A DNA stretch of 29,166 nucleotides from Borrelia puertoricensis (lineage in GTDB: Bacteria; Spirochaetota; Spirochaetia; Borreliales; Borreliaceae), in the NCBI RefSeq assembly GCF_023035875.1, contig NZ_CP075383.1:1-29166 (forward strand), given 5' to 3'. The notes below the pieces were generated by a model that was not told the DNA's origin, made no database searches, and saw only the letters and a program-made list of their open reading frames with translations. The position numbers and the translations under genes are program-made. Below are positions 7,656 through 15,333 of the stretch, piece by piece. How positions within the stretch are numbered: the stretch's first letter is position 1; each line of letters opens with the position of its first letter.

Positions 7656-7984
7656 ATGCAAATCTCCATTTGAAGAGAATCACCAGGAAAATAGAGAGTA
7701 ATTTGTAATATTTTTGAGTTTATATTAATGTTAACTCCAGTAAGATCAATTTCCAGTTCTTGGGCAACAGAGTAGAGATAATATTTAATTTGATCTAGAG
7801 TGCCAAGCTTACATAATTTAAGGATATGTGTATAATCAAATCCCCATGTTGGATTTAGAGCAAGACTTCCTTTAGGGGTTTTAAGGAAAATAAATAATCT
7901 TTGTTTTTGCTCTTCTATTCCATCAGCAATCTGTAAGTCTGAGCCTGATACTAAATTAAACTGCAAATCAACCTTTAAATCCAT
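7652..7984 (-). CDS. gp25/DUF2634-like baseplate wedge protein
   Basis: A 110-residue protein with the compact pattern of gp25-type baseplate proteins: an early GSDLQIADGIEEQKQRLFIFL helix, then LKTPKGSLALNPTWGFDY, corresponding to the family's 'L.T..Ge...p..G.g'. In contractile tails this protein links sheath and baseplate. It is coupled to the DUF276 gene by an ATGA overlap. A 66-base gap upstream (7985-8050) carries an extended -10-like site, so transcription of the distal genes could restart here. Confidence 0.82.
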   Translation of the reverse strand: MDLKVDLQFNLVSGSDLQIADGIEEQKQRLFIFLKTPKGSLALNPTWGFDYTHILKLCKLGTLDQIKYYLYSVAQELEIDLTGVNININSKILQITLYFPGDSLQMEICI

Positions 7985-8027
7985 ACTAACCTATGTAAAT
8001 CAATCTTTAACCTTTAACTTAAGGAAA

Positions 8028-8036
8028 TGTATAACA
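8028..8036 (-). promoter_or_regulatory. Internal extended -10 promoter candidate before gp25-like gene
   Basis: Minus strand reads TTTTTGT-TATACA, with the hexamer at 8033-8028. It falls in one of the few non-coding gaps of the late region and points at the gp25-like gene, giving a predicted leader of about 37 bases. It shares the TTTTTGTTATA core with four other promoter candidates in this window. Confidence 0.4.
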
Positions 8037-8050
8037 AAAATAGCAAAAAA

Positions 8051-8575
8051 CTAATTAAATAAATTATTAATTTTGCTATTTATTTTTGATGTATAGTAAG
8101 AGAGAGAAGAGTAATCAATGCTTGAATTTCCTATAATTCTTAAGTTATTAATAGCATTTACTATTGCCTCTAAGATGTCTTTAAGACTAGTTATCTCATT
8201 ACGTATATCCAACTTATGTTTAGCATATATTTTAAGATACTTAGGGTCAATTGCACTTAATATATAAAAATGATGTTTATCAAAATATATATTGTCATCT
8301 GTATTAAATAGATTAATGTTTGATTGAAGAAGTACTACTCTGTCATCTTTGTGAAGACTTAGACTAATATTCGATATATTACGAGTGTGAATCTCAAGTC
8401 CTTTATATTCTTCAATGTCTACAATACCTTCTTGAGTATCGCTGTTAAATGATTTTATAATTCCTATTTTTGATATGCATATATTGTTAGCTATCCATTC
8501 TTTGCTCTCTTCTTGAGTTAAAGCAGAACCAGACATGCTCTGATTCATTCTATAAATTTCATAATTAAAGTTCAT
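8051..8575 (-). CDS. DUF777 baseplate spike-like protein
   Basis: A 174-residue cp32 DUF777 protein. Residues 35-60 (ISKIGIIKSFNSDTQEGIVD) and 75-100 (SLHKDDRVVLLQSN) follow the OB-like N-terminal domain of phage spike proteins such as the Gp138/gpV group, where a short beta domain plugs the hub. The C-terminal third is helical. It starts in an ATGA overlap with the hub gene and has GGAGAGG just upstream. The C-terminus lacks an obvious beta-helix tip or metal-binding HxH, so the membrane-piercing tip may be another protein. Confidence 0.78.
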   Translation of the reverse strand: MNFNYEIYRMNQSMSGSALTQEESKEWIANNICISKIGIIKSFNSDTQEGIVDIEEYKGLEIHTRNISNISLSLHKDDRVVLLQSNINLFNTDDNIYFDKHHFYILSAIDPKYLKIYAKHKLDIRNEITSLKDILEAIVNAINNLRIIGNSSIDYSSLSYYTSKINSKINNLFN

Positions 8576-9522
8576 ATCCTCTCCTTTATTTTTAGGTGAT
8601 TAATGTCATCATAAAGCTTTAAGGTAAGTGAACATTCACCAGAATTGCTTAGAGAAGCATTAGTTTCACAAATCGTGCTCTTTATTATATTCCCCAAAGA
8701 ATCTCTAAATGATACTCTGTCACCAACTTTTAATTTATGAGTATAAGTAAGCTTTGCTCTCCAATATATAAGTCTTATATTAAGAGTAGTGCCTATAGTA
8801 ATTTCTTGCTTTGGGATAAATTCAAGACCATAATCTTCAAGTGATTCATAATGAGCATCAGGACCGGTTAATTGATGATTTGTGAATATGAGATTACATT
8901 CAACCAAATCAACTCCATTACCAACATCAGCAATAACATTTTGTATATATTTTTTAGATAATTTTTCTATAAATTCTTTTGGAGTTCTAGCATAAATATG
9001 CTCTTCTATGATTTTAAGTCTGTCATTAGTGCTCATATTGATTATATTTCTACCCGGAAAGGCAAAGTTTATAGCGTCCTCAACCGTCATTCCTTTAAAT
9101 TGTTTTGTTTCAAGTTCTCGGTTAAAGAAATTACTCTTTGATGCTAAATGAAGTTCAAGCTCTATGCTAAAATCACCACTAGGATAGTCACTGCTCATTG
9201 GGACTCCCAGATAACCTGCCATAATGAATGTAAATGAGTCTTCATGAGCAAATTTTTTATAGTATATCTTTACAATATCTCCTTCATGTATATGATTGTT
9301 GAAATCGAGGTGTAAATTCCAAAGAACAAGTTTGGCTTGTTTTGCCCTTACAAAATTGTAACTTGAATAAACATTAGATATTGAGATATCAACATAAATG
9401 CCATGTTGTGTGTTGATAATGATTTTAGGAGAAGATTCTGGTGTTGCATCACCAGTAATATTTTTATTTGAGCTAGTAGTAGAGTAAAATTCAATCTTAA
9501 AATCATATTTAAGTAATATCAC
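8572..9522 (-). CDS. DUF693 baseplate hub-like protein
   Basis: A cp32 DUF693 protein with the layout of phage late-control/hub proteins (gp27/gpD-like): two beta domains in the N-terminal 150 residues (including AKLVLWNLH and GDIVKIYYKK), then FIMAGYLG, a helical TPKEFIEKLSKKY segment and a C-terminal KVGDRVSFRDS loop. The open frame extends to 9594, but that would overlap the previous gene by 68 bases. I choose the GTG at 9522, with AAAGGA seven bases upstream and four bases after the preceding stop; this gives 316 residues. Role is inferred from order between tape measure and spike. Confidence 0.78.
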   Translation of the reverse strand: MILLKYDFKIEFYSTTSSNKNITGDATPESSPKIIINTQHGIYVDISISNVYSSYNFVRAKQAKLVLWNLHLDFNNHIHEGDIVKIYYKKFAHEDSFTFIMAGYLGVPMSSDYPSGDFSIELELHLASKSNFFNRELETKQFKGMTVEDAINFAFPGRNIINMSTNDRLKIIEEHIYARTPKEFIEKLSKKYIQNVIADVGNGVDLVECNLIFTNHQLTGPDAHYESLEDYGLEFIPKQEITIGTTLNIRLIYWRAKLTYTHKLKVGDRVSFRDSLGNIIKSTICETNASLSNSGECSLTLKLYDDINHLKIKERI

Positions 9523-9526
9523 AAGC

Positions 9527-10087
9527 TTATCCTTTGTATTTATCCAAATGAAAGGTTTTAATAACTTCCATGTTAAGATTAAGCTCAACTTCATCTATGA
9601 AAGGCACATCTTTAAATGTTAGGGAAGTAATTACAACTAATTCTTTAATGCCAAAAGTTGGACTATAAGCAGTAAAGGGAACTTGTGCTTGAAGTCTACC
9701 AGCCAGTTGTTCTTTAACTAAATTACTATCAAATTCAAGTAGTGAGTTACCAAAAGGAGTTAATTTCAGTGGAGCTAACATATTCTTATAAAGACTTGTA
9801 AGTACACCACCATTTAAAGCAATAACTTCTCCTGTAAGTACAGGGTTATAACTTACATATTCAGCTTTCCTTAAGTAGTAATTAATTACAGGACGTTTGG
9901 AACATGTGGTGTTATAAGTACGAGTTATAAGTTCAAATTTAGGTTTAATAAAGAATAATTGGGGCAAATACCCAAGTCCCTTAAGATCAGGTCTTGGGAA
10001 GAGAACAATAAAATTATCTGTGCTAAATAAAGCAAATATTTGTGTTACAGTATCTTTAATAATTTGAAATATTTCCATAGGTTGCAT
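9527..10087 (-). CDS. DUF792 tail/baseplate protein
   Basis: A 186-residue cp32 DUF792 protein directly after the tape measure. Its middle (KRPVINYYLRKAEYVSYNPV, then GEVIALNGG) resembles phage proteins that follow the tape measure and join tube to baseplate. The long hydrophobic N-terminus (IFQIIKDTVTQIFALFS) is likely amphipathic rather than a signal. Start ATG at 10087 with GGGAG six bases upstream. No catalytic motif is seen. The placement makes a tube-initiator or hub-adaptor role plausible. Confidence 0.77.
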   Translation of the reverse strand: MQPMEIFQIIKDTVTQIFALFSTDNFIVLFPRPDLKGLGYLPQLFFIKPKFELITRTYNTTCSKRPVINYYLRKAEYVSYNPVLTGEVIALNGGVLTSLYKNMLAPLKLTPFGNSLLEFDSNLVKEQLAGRLQAQVPFTAYSPTFGIKELVVITSLTFKDVPFIDEVELNLNMEVIKTFHLDKYKG

Positions 10088-10102
10088 AAATGTCTCCCTA
10101 TT

Positions 10103-11368
10103 TTAAGTACCACTGGGAGGAGTAGTAATAGATTTATCTTCATGAGTAATTTTTGATAAGCTCTCACCACTATCTCCTCCCATCCATAAGGGCAATATTG
10201 ATTTAAGTCTTGCAATAAGTCTATCTAAACTAAAAATGCTTTTAATTCCGTTTATTATAGGATCAACGATATCTTTGTGAAAGTTAAATTCATTTATCTT
10301 TTTAAGTGCTTTAGCGGAAAAATCCATTAAAGGTGTTAATGTGGACGCAGTTAGTTTTTTTAATTCTTCATCTATCTTATCCATACTACTTGTTGCAGAG
10401 TCATAAGAGCTTGTAGTATTTGTGAGATTTAATTCGTTAAAATCACTTAAAACTTCATCAAGTTTAGTTATTCTTGAACCCATATCGTGAAAAGTATCCT
10501 GTTGCCATTTACGCTCAGCATGTTCAAGATACTTGTTACCAAATTTATCAAATTGACTCATTAAATTAAAGATTGAACCACCTTCTCCACGAAGTAAATC
10601 AACAACTGAAGAGATAGCATCATCACTTGATGAGAGTCCACTAGCTTTAAGTTTAGCTGCAAGTTCTACTGCTTTTCTCATATTAGTTTCATTATTCATT
10701 CCCAGATTATTAAGAGTGCTTTTAATAACAGCAGCTTTATTTAAGAATTCTTCCTTCTCTCTTCCCCTTTCAAATGTTTTAATTCTCGATATAGTATTTA
10801 ATAATTTGCCTTTTTCAGTTGAGTTAAAAATTCTAGAGTTTAGGGTACCTATTCGTTTTCTTTCTGCAGCATCTTTTACTGATGATTTTGCAAATGCAAA
10901 CATATTAGAGGAAGCACCTTTAATGGAACTAGCTATTATATTACCAATTGCACTTCCTATTATGACTTTAGAAGTCAAATTGTTTTTTTTTATTAAATTT
11001 TGTTGCATTTTAGAGTTTTCTTTAAGTGATTTAAATTCTAAATTACGTAAGTCTTTAGTAGACATAGTAGATCGTTTAAAAGCTTCTCGTTTAGCTTTTT
11101 CGAAGCTGTGTCCTTGCTTCATTAGCTTTTTAGTCTCAGTAAGTCTAAATTTCTCTACTCGCTCTCTTAAACGTTCATATTTATTTTGTTTTGCAAGTTC
11201 TGCATTTTTATCTTTTAAATTAGCTTTAATTATATCTTTAGTACTTTTGAGAGAAGAAAGTTTGGGTTTTAAGTTCTCTTCTAATTTTGATATGTCTCTC
11301 TCTAATGTTTTTTTCGTTGATGCATGATCGAGTATACCTTTAAATTTGATGGTAAATTTATTATCCAT
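10103..11368 (-). CDS. DUF759 tail tape-measure protein
   Basis: At 421 residues this is the longest tail gene of the module after the sheath region, with the composition of a tape measure. A lysine-rich coiled-coil region spans about residues 18-130. A hydrophobic Gly/Ala/Ile segment follows at about 135-162 (IIGSAIGNIIASSI), then further helices. It lies after the two small chaperone-like genes, the standard tape-measure position. It is short for the class; taking about 0.15 nm per residue gives a tail near 60 nm. The family is cp32 DUF759. Start ATG at 11368 has AAGGA upstream. Confidence 0.87.
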   Translation of the reverse strand: MDNKFTIKFKGILDHASTKKTLERDISKLEENLKPKLSSLKSTKDIIKANLKDKNAELAKQNKYERLRERVEKFRLTETKKLMKQGHSFEKAKREAFKRSTMSTKDLRNLEFKSLKENSKMQQNLIKKNNLTSKVIIGSAIGNIIASSIKGASSNMFAFAKSSVKDAAERKRIGTLNSRIFNSTEKGKLLNTISRIKTFERGREKEEFLNKAAVIKSTLNNLGMNNETNMRKAVELAAKLKASGLSSSDDAISSVVDLLRGEGGSIFNLMSQFDKFGNKYLEHAERKWQQDTFHDMGSRITKLDEVLSDFNELNLTNTTSSYDSATSSMDKIDEELKKLTASTLTPLMDFSAKALKKINEFNFHKDIVDPIINGIKSIFSLDRLIARLKSILPLWMGGDSGESLSKITHEDKSITTPPSGT

Positions 11369-11376
11369 AAGTGTCC

Positions 11377-11601
11377 TTATTTAGATAAAATCAGTTCAAG
11401 AATTTCCTTCTCTAGCTTAGCTTCAGCAATATTGCTTACTTCTATAAATTCATCGTATGTCATACATTTAATTTCTCTGTAAGAACAAATACCAGTAATT
11501 ATTGGTAGCCAATATTTATGTCTTTTTATATCGTCAATTAAAGCAAAGTAACGAGTACGAGTAGCATTAATACTCTCAACAAATTTATCTATATGTTTCA
11601 T
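11377..11601 (-). CDS. DUF1322 small tail-assembly protein
   Basis: A 74-residue protein of the cp32 DUF1322 family between DUF1473 and the tape measure. Together they occupy the place where tailed phages encode paired tail-assembly chaperones. Its ATG lies inside the end of DUF1473 in the other frame, with a 17-base overlap. That fits re-initiation; I found no classic slippery heptamer in the overlap, so a programmed frameshift is not supported. Contents are helical and mildly acidic. Confidence 0.78.
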   Translation of the reverse strand: MKHIDKFVESINATRTRYFALIDDIKRHKYWLPIITGICSYREIKCMTYDEFIEVSNIAEAKLEKEILELILSK

Positions 11602-12031
11602 TATTAGCCTTTGATTTAAGTTTTGAAATTACACATTCATAATTAAATTCATCGGTAATGTAATTAAAAGTAACAAAATCACCAACATTATTCTCATATT
11701 CTTTAAGAAAAAGGAGGGCTGGTTTTTTAAATTCTGAGTCTAAATGAAATGTATTAAACTCTATAGAATAAAGAATAGCAATAAGATAATCTTTATAATA
11801 ACTTATGAATTCTCTATTGTAATCCAGTATTACGTAAAACTCATCTAAAAACCCGGGTTTGATCATTAAATTAGTTATTTCTTTCAAATACTTAACATCA
11901 TTAAGTTTATTTATAGCTTCTTCTTGATTAAATCCTAGTATAGAGTCCCACGTATAAACAGGTAATACTTTTATTTGGTATTCATAAGTTTTATCTTTGC
12001 TTAATATGTTCATTTTATATCTTGTAATCAT
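11585..12031 (-). CDS. DUF1473 tail-assembly chaperone-like protein
   Basis: A 148-residue cp32 DUF1473 protein following the tail-tube gene. By order it corresponds to the G-type tail-assembly chaperone that coats the tape measure before tube polymerisation. The sequence is aromatic-rich and helical (YNREFISYYKDYLIAILYSI, about 68-87). Start ATG at 12031 has AAAGGA six bases upstream. No catalytic features. Role is inference from synteny. Confidence 0.78.
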   Translation of the reverse strand: MITRYKMNILSKDKTYEYQIKVLPVYTWDSILGFNQEEAINKLNDVKYLKEITNLMIKPGFLDEFYVILDYNREFISYYKDYLIAILYSIEFNTFHLDSEFKKPALLFLKEYENNVGDFVTFNYITDEFNYECVISKLKSKANNETYR

Positions 12032-12041
12032 TGTGTGTCCT

Positions 12042-12467
12042 TTAATTTTTAGGTGTTATTTTTTGGCAATTGATAGCTCTAATTTCAAAAGTAACTTTTT
12101 CTGCTTCTGCTGAGTAACTTCTTGATGGTTCTTCAGTAAATACAGCACAGTTACTGATTATTTTTGTTGTTATCCTATCATTAAATACCAAATCCATCAT
12201 TTTATCTTCTTTACTTACATTCATGTTGTAAAATTGGTCATCAGAGATTTGAGTTAGTAATATGTAATCATGACTACCAAGTGTTACTTCAATACTAAAT
12301 ATATAAGTAATGGTTTTGGGATCTCGAAGACTGATAACAGGCATTCCTCTATCTTCATTACTAATTACTGCTCTAGTTGTAGGTTCACTTGTAAGTTCTA
12401 ATTTTCCACTATTAATTTGTCTTCCCGAGATAGAGAGATAAACTTCCTTTAAATCATATAATCCCAT
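12042..12467 (-). CDS. DUF1463 tail-tube-like protein
   Basis: A 141-residue beta-rich protein between the sheath and chaperone genes, the place of the tail tube. It begins YDLKEVYLSISGRQI and includes GSHDYILLTQIS and a Cys-containing EIRAINCQ C-terminal strand, similar in layout to tube proteins of contractile phages (DUF3277-like). AAGGAGGAGAT lies just upstream of the ATG at 12467, one of the strongest ribosome sites here, which fits a protein needed in many copies. Confidence 0.82.
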   Translation of the reverse strand: MGLYDLKEVYLSISGRQINSGKLELTSEPTTRAVISNEDRGMPVISLRDPKTITYIFSIEVTLGSHDYILLTQISDDQFYNMNVSKEDKMMDLVFNDRITTKIISNCAVFTEEPSRSYSAEAEKVTFEIRAINCQKITPKN

Positions 12468-12476
12468 ATCTCCTCC

Positions 12477-13595
12477 TTAATTTTCGAGTTTATTTAAGTA
12501 ATCAGTTATATCTTTGGTTGTAATAATGAAAGAGAGAGAGTTGATACTGTAGTTATAAGTAATATCAATAGTTAGTTCTAATTTAAGTTGTGGTGATGGT
12601 GAGAGTATAATATTTAAGTTTGAGTAGCTTACAATAAGTCCTCTCTCTATATATCTCTTTAGTAAGCATTCAATTGCTGATGTATATGCATTATCTCTAT
12701 CTCCAGATAATTGCAACCTAGATAATTTACTATTTTGTCTATTATTAATATTCCAAACTCTAATAAGTTCAATTATTGCTTCTTGTTTTATATATTGATA
12801 AGTAAATAACTGGTCAATAGGATTTCCCGCAAGATCAACTCCTTCTTTAAATGCTGATACTCTCTCAAGACCTGTTTCGTTAAGATAAGAATAAAAATTA
12901 ATATTTGCACCTCTAAGTTTAGTTATTACTTCATCATCAACAAGTGGTCTTGCAGCAAGATTCATGCCATATGGATTTACACTGTGAAACATACAAGCTT
13001 CATATAAATATCGACTTATAAATTTAAGATGTAGATTATCTCGCTTATTACTATAAATAGCTATATTATTTGTTTTCTCTAGGGAGCTTTTATCTTTAAA
13101 TATTTCTTTTATTTCACTCTCTTTAGTAGAGAAAACAAAAAAAGTATCTGGCATCTTGAATTTCAAGTAATCATCTTTGTATACAACTAGCCCATCATCA
13201 CCATTATTATCTTTATCATAAGTATTAATTAGAACAACAAATGAGTGTCTGTGTGTTTTAAGATAAGTTTTAATAGTCTCAGGTTTATCTTTATAAATAA
13301 AGAGCATAGCAGATTTTAATGCTACACTGGGAGAGTTAAAGAAATCAGACATAGCATTCTTTAATAGTTCTTTTTCTTTAGTAAATTCATCTTGTCCATT
13401 TCCATTTTCTTTTTCTAATGCTTCTATTTGCTTTTCATAGTTATTTATTGTAAGATTTAAGACTTTATAATTTGCACTATCTTTATTCACATTAATTTTT
13501 AATGTTTTATAAACTAGTAACGGAGAATAATAGTTTATTGTTGTGTTATGTACTTTATTACTAATTAAATTTACACTAATTGTATCTTGTGGCAA
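12477..13595 (-). CDS. DUF787 tail-sheath-like protein
   Basis: A 372-residue cp32 DUF787 protein that I read as the contractile sheath. The C-terminal half follows the sheath pattern: AGNPIDQLFTYQYIKQEAI (about 260-280), then the helix with ECLLKRYIERGLI and a final beta region. The N-terminal half has the PSVALKSAMLFIYK handshake-like strand and an Asn/Asp-rich loop. The frame opens at 13616, but the AAGGAG at 13608-13603 sits inside that extension. It is seven bases before the TTG at 13595, which is the better start and lies just after the previous stop. If the sheath call holds, this phage has a contractile tail. Confidence 0.82.
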   Translation of the reverse strand: MPQDTISVNLISNKVHNTTINYYSPLLVYKTLKINVNKDSANYKVLNLTINNYEKQIEALEKENGNGQDEFTKEKELLKNAMSDFFNSPSVALKSAMLFIYKDKPETIKTYLKTHRHSFVVLINTYDKDNNGDDGLVVYKDDYLKFKMPDTFFVFSTKESEIKEIFKDKSSLEKTNNIAIYSNKRDNLHLKFISRYLYEACMFHSVNPYGMNLAARPLVDDEVITKLRGANINFYSYLNETGLERVSAFKEGVDLAGNPIDQLFTYQYIKQEAIIELIRVWNINNRQNSKLSRLQLSGDRDNAYTSAIECLLKRYIERGLIVSYSNLNIILSPSPQLKLELTIDITYNYSINSLSFIITTKDITDYLNKLEN

Positions 13596-13599
13596 AGTA

Positions 13600-14118
13600 T
13601 TACTCCTTCCTTTCAAATATTTGGATTCCAGCTTTAAAACTAGCTGATGAGCTATAAGCAGTGTTACTACATTTTGTTCCCAAAGTAATGAGACCTGTAT
13701 TTTGCATATTAGATGTTGGACGTATATATATATTGAGATGTTTTATGTAGTCAGGTTCATGAGCGTCCTTAACTGTGTATTTATTTACTCTGTTATGTAA
13801 AAATTCTTTAAGCAAACTATATAAAGTCAACATTCTATTGTAAGCATCATAGTCATTTGAATTTATTACAAGAGAGATAATAAATATTTGGAAGTTAATA
13901 TTAAACTCACAAATATTATCATAAAAAGTACCATAATGAGAGTTGTGAGCAAGTAAGCCATCTTCAGATGTAAATTTAAATGCAATAATATTAGGTTCGC
14001 TCGTAGTTATATTAGAGAGTAGATATGGATGATTATATGTATTAATAACCTTACATATGTTTTCACTTTTAGCATGAGCATATTCTTTAAAGTCATTTAG
14101 TATTTTAATTATATGCAT
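13600..14118 (-). CDS. DUF764 tail-terminator-like protein
   Basis: A 172-residue cp32 DUF764 protein. Order (after the gp10-like neck protein, before the sheath) and the layout of alternating strands around ICEFNINFQIFIISLVI suggest the tail terminator/completion protein. The open frame can start at a GTG at 14145, right at the previous stop, with AAGG upstream. I prefer the ATG at 14118 because GAGG lies eight bases before it and MHIIKILNDF is a natural first helix. The start is therefore uncertain by nine codons. Confidence 0.76.
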   Translation of the reverse strand: MHIIKILNDFKEYAHAKSENICKVINTYNHPYLLSNITTSEPNIIAFKFTSEDGLLAHNSHYGTFYDNICEFNINFQIFIISLVINSNDYDAYNRMLTLYSLLKEFLHNRVNKYTVKDAHEPDYIKHLNIYIRPTSNMQNTGLITLGTKCSNTAYSSSASFKAGIQIFERKE

Positions 14119-14145
14119 AAGTATAACCTCTAACCCAATAAGCAC

Positions 14146-14514
14146 TCAATTCACCTTATAACTAATCTCATTTAGCATTCGTGAAGTATCAACAAGAGTA
14201 ATTTCTGGATTACCACTACCTTTTTTTCGTTTTTGCTTAATTGTATTTGGACTAAGTTCAGGCTTGATTTTATTTGACAATACATAATTTTGATAATAAG
14301 TTATAAATGCTTCTCCAATGGCACTCATTCCAGATCTAGGATCACGTTTAAATTCATTTTTTATATAATCATTACTGATATATTCTCTAAACTCACAACT
14401 AGCAGCAACTTCACTTAAATGTTTACGTACTGGTAAATTATTAGCGCCAATCTCATGCATGCGTGCAACATTAGCTCTGCCCCCAAACCAACCAACCTCT
14501 AACTCTATTTCCAT
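14146..14514 (-). CDS. HK97 gp10-like neck protein
   Basis: A 122-residue protein with a recognisable gp10-like pattern: ARMHEIGANNLPVRKHL at about residues 18-34 (the family's A..HE.G....P.R.f), a central helix, and LVDTSRMLNEISYKV at the C-terminus (the family's L..Tg.l..si.y.v). Such proteins connect head and tail or complete the tail end. It overlaps the preceding gene by ten bases. This is one of the better motif-based structural calls in the late region. Confidence 0.83.
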   Translation of the reverse strand: MEIELEVGWFGGRANVARMHEIGANNLPVRKHLSEVAASCEFREYISNDYIKNEFKRDPRSGMSAIGEAFITYYQNYVLSNKIKPELSPNTIKQKRKKGSGNPEITLVDTSRMLNEISYKVN

Positions 14515-14879
14515 ACAACATCCTTTAAAATTAGTGTTTGGTAACCAATAGAAGAGTCAATACTTACTATTTCGTAATAATTATCACCTATAGAAATTCT
14601 ATCTTGAAGATTGAAGATAATATCATCACTTGTATAAAGTTTAGAGAGTCCTTGTAAGTCAAATAAATTTGAGTCATAAATCATCCTTAATTCTTGGGGA
14701 CTTATATCTATAATAATGCCTGTAAATTCTAAGTAGTCTTCTTTATTAAATACCCTCTGATAAAAATTATCATCAAGTGTAATAGTTTCAAATTTATATA
14801 AACGTAAAGGATCAGGAGCTTTGTATGTAAATATCATACGTTGTGACATTTGTGATAACCTATCTCTAAGATTATTCAT
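14505..14879 (-). CDS. DUF1506 head-closure-like protein
   Basis: A 124-residue beta-barrel-like protein of the cp32 DUF1506 family. It ends with the IGDNYYEIVSIDSSIGYQ strands typical of head-closure (stopper) proteins, where an 'i..gd..y.v' segment recurs. It follows the connector gene with a one-base TAATG overlap and has GGAG at suitable distance. Likely role: seals the head after packaging and receives the tail (inference). Confidence 0.78.
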   Translation of the reverse strand: MNNLRDRLSQMSQRMIFTYKAPDPLRLYKFETITLDDNFYQRVFNKEDYLEFTGIIIDISPQELRMIYDSNLFDLQGLSKLYTSDDIIFNLQDRISIGDNYYEIVSIDSSIGYQTLILKDVVWK

Positions 14880-15319
14880 TACACAACTCCTATACAGGAA
14901 GGAGACGTAGTATCTCTTTTAACTTTATCTAGATACGCATCAAATCGTAAACAGAAGTTTTTATTACAACTGTCAGATTGACTAGTATCAGATATAGGGT
15001 GATAGTCAATTTCCAGTTCATTGAATTTCTCTCTCTTTATTCTCTCAAATTCAAGTTCACGGACAATCCCCTTTTTCCTCAGTTCACATCCAATATGATA
15101 GTAAGTAAGCAAGAAGATATCATTATAAGTAAGCTTCTCTGACTGTATTCCATTAGCTAATAATATTGACTCTAAGAGATTAATTTGCATCATAAAGCTT
15201 TGAATAGAAAATTCTTCTATACTTATTCCCAAAAGGGAAATAATATTAGAGTGAAGCCTGCTTATAAATAATTCTTCTTCTTGTCTCTCTATCTCTTGTT
15301 GAGCTGTTCTCTGTTGCAT
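14879..15319 (-). CDS. DUF3890 head-tail connector-like protein
   Basis: A 146-residue mainly helical protein of the cp32 DUF3890 family after the capsid genes, where phages encode the connector that binds the portal. The N-terminus is a Glu-rich helix (residues 4-35). The central LTYNDIFLLTYYHIGCELRKKG resembles the helical core of connector proteins. The last 45 residues contain three Cys. Start ATG at 15319; the next gene begins in its stop. Confidence 0.76.
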   Translation of the reverse strand: MQQRTAQQEIERQEEELFISRLHSNIISLLGISIEEFSIQSFMMQINLLESILLANGIQSEKLTYNDIFLLTYYHIGCELRKKGIVRELEFERIKREKFNELEIDYHPISDTSQSDSCNKNFCLRFDAYLDKVKRDTTSPSCIGVV

Positions 15320-15333
15320 TACCAGGTTAACCT

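Noticed and set aside
10716..11327. 203-codon plus-strand open frame antisense to the tape measure
   Set aside because: Shadow of the coding frame: hydrophobic, Leu/Ser-rich, with no ribosome site, lying wholly within a well-supported gene.
11585..11601. Programmed -1 frameshift between the two tail chaperone-like genes
   Set aside because: The 17-base overlap and upstream bases lack a convincing slippery heptamer and the second gene has its own ATG; re-initiation is simpler.
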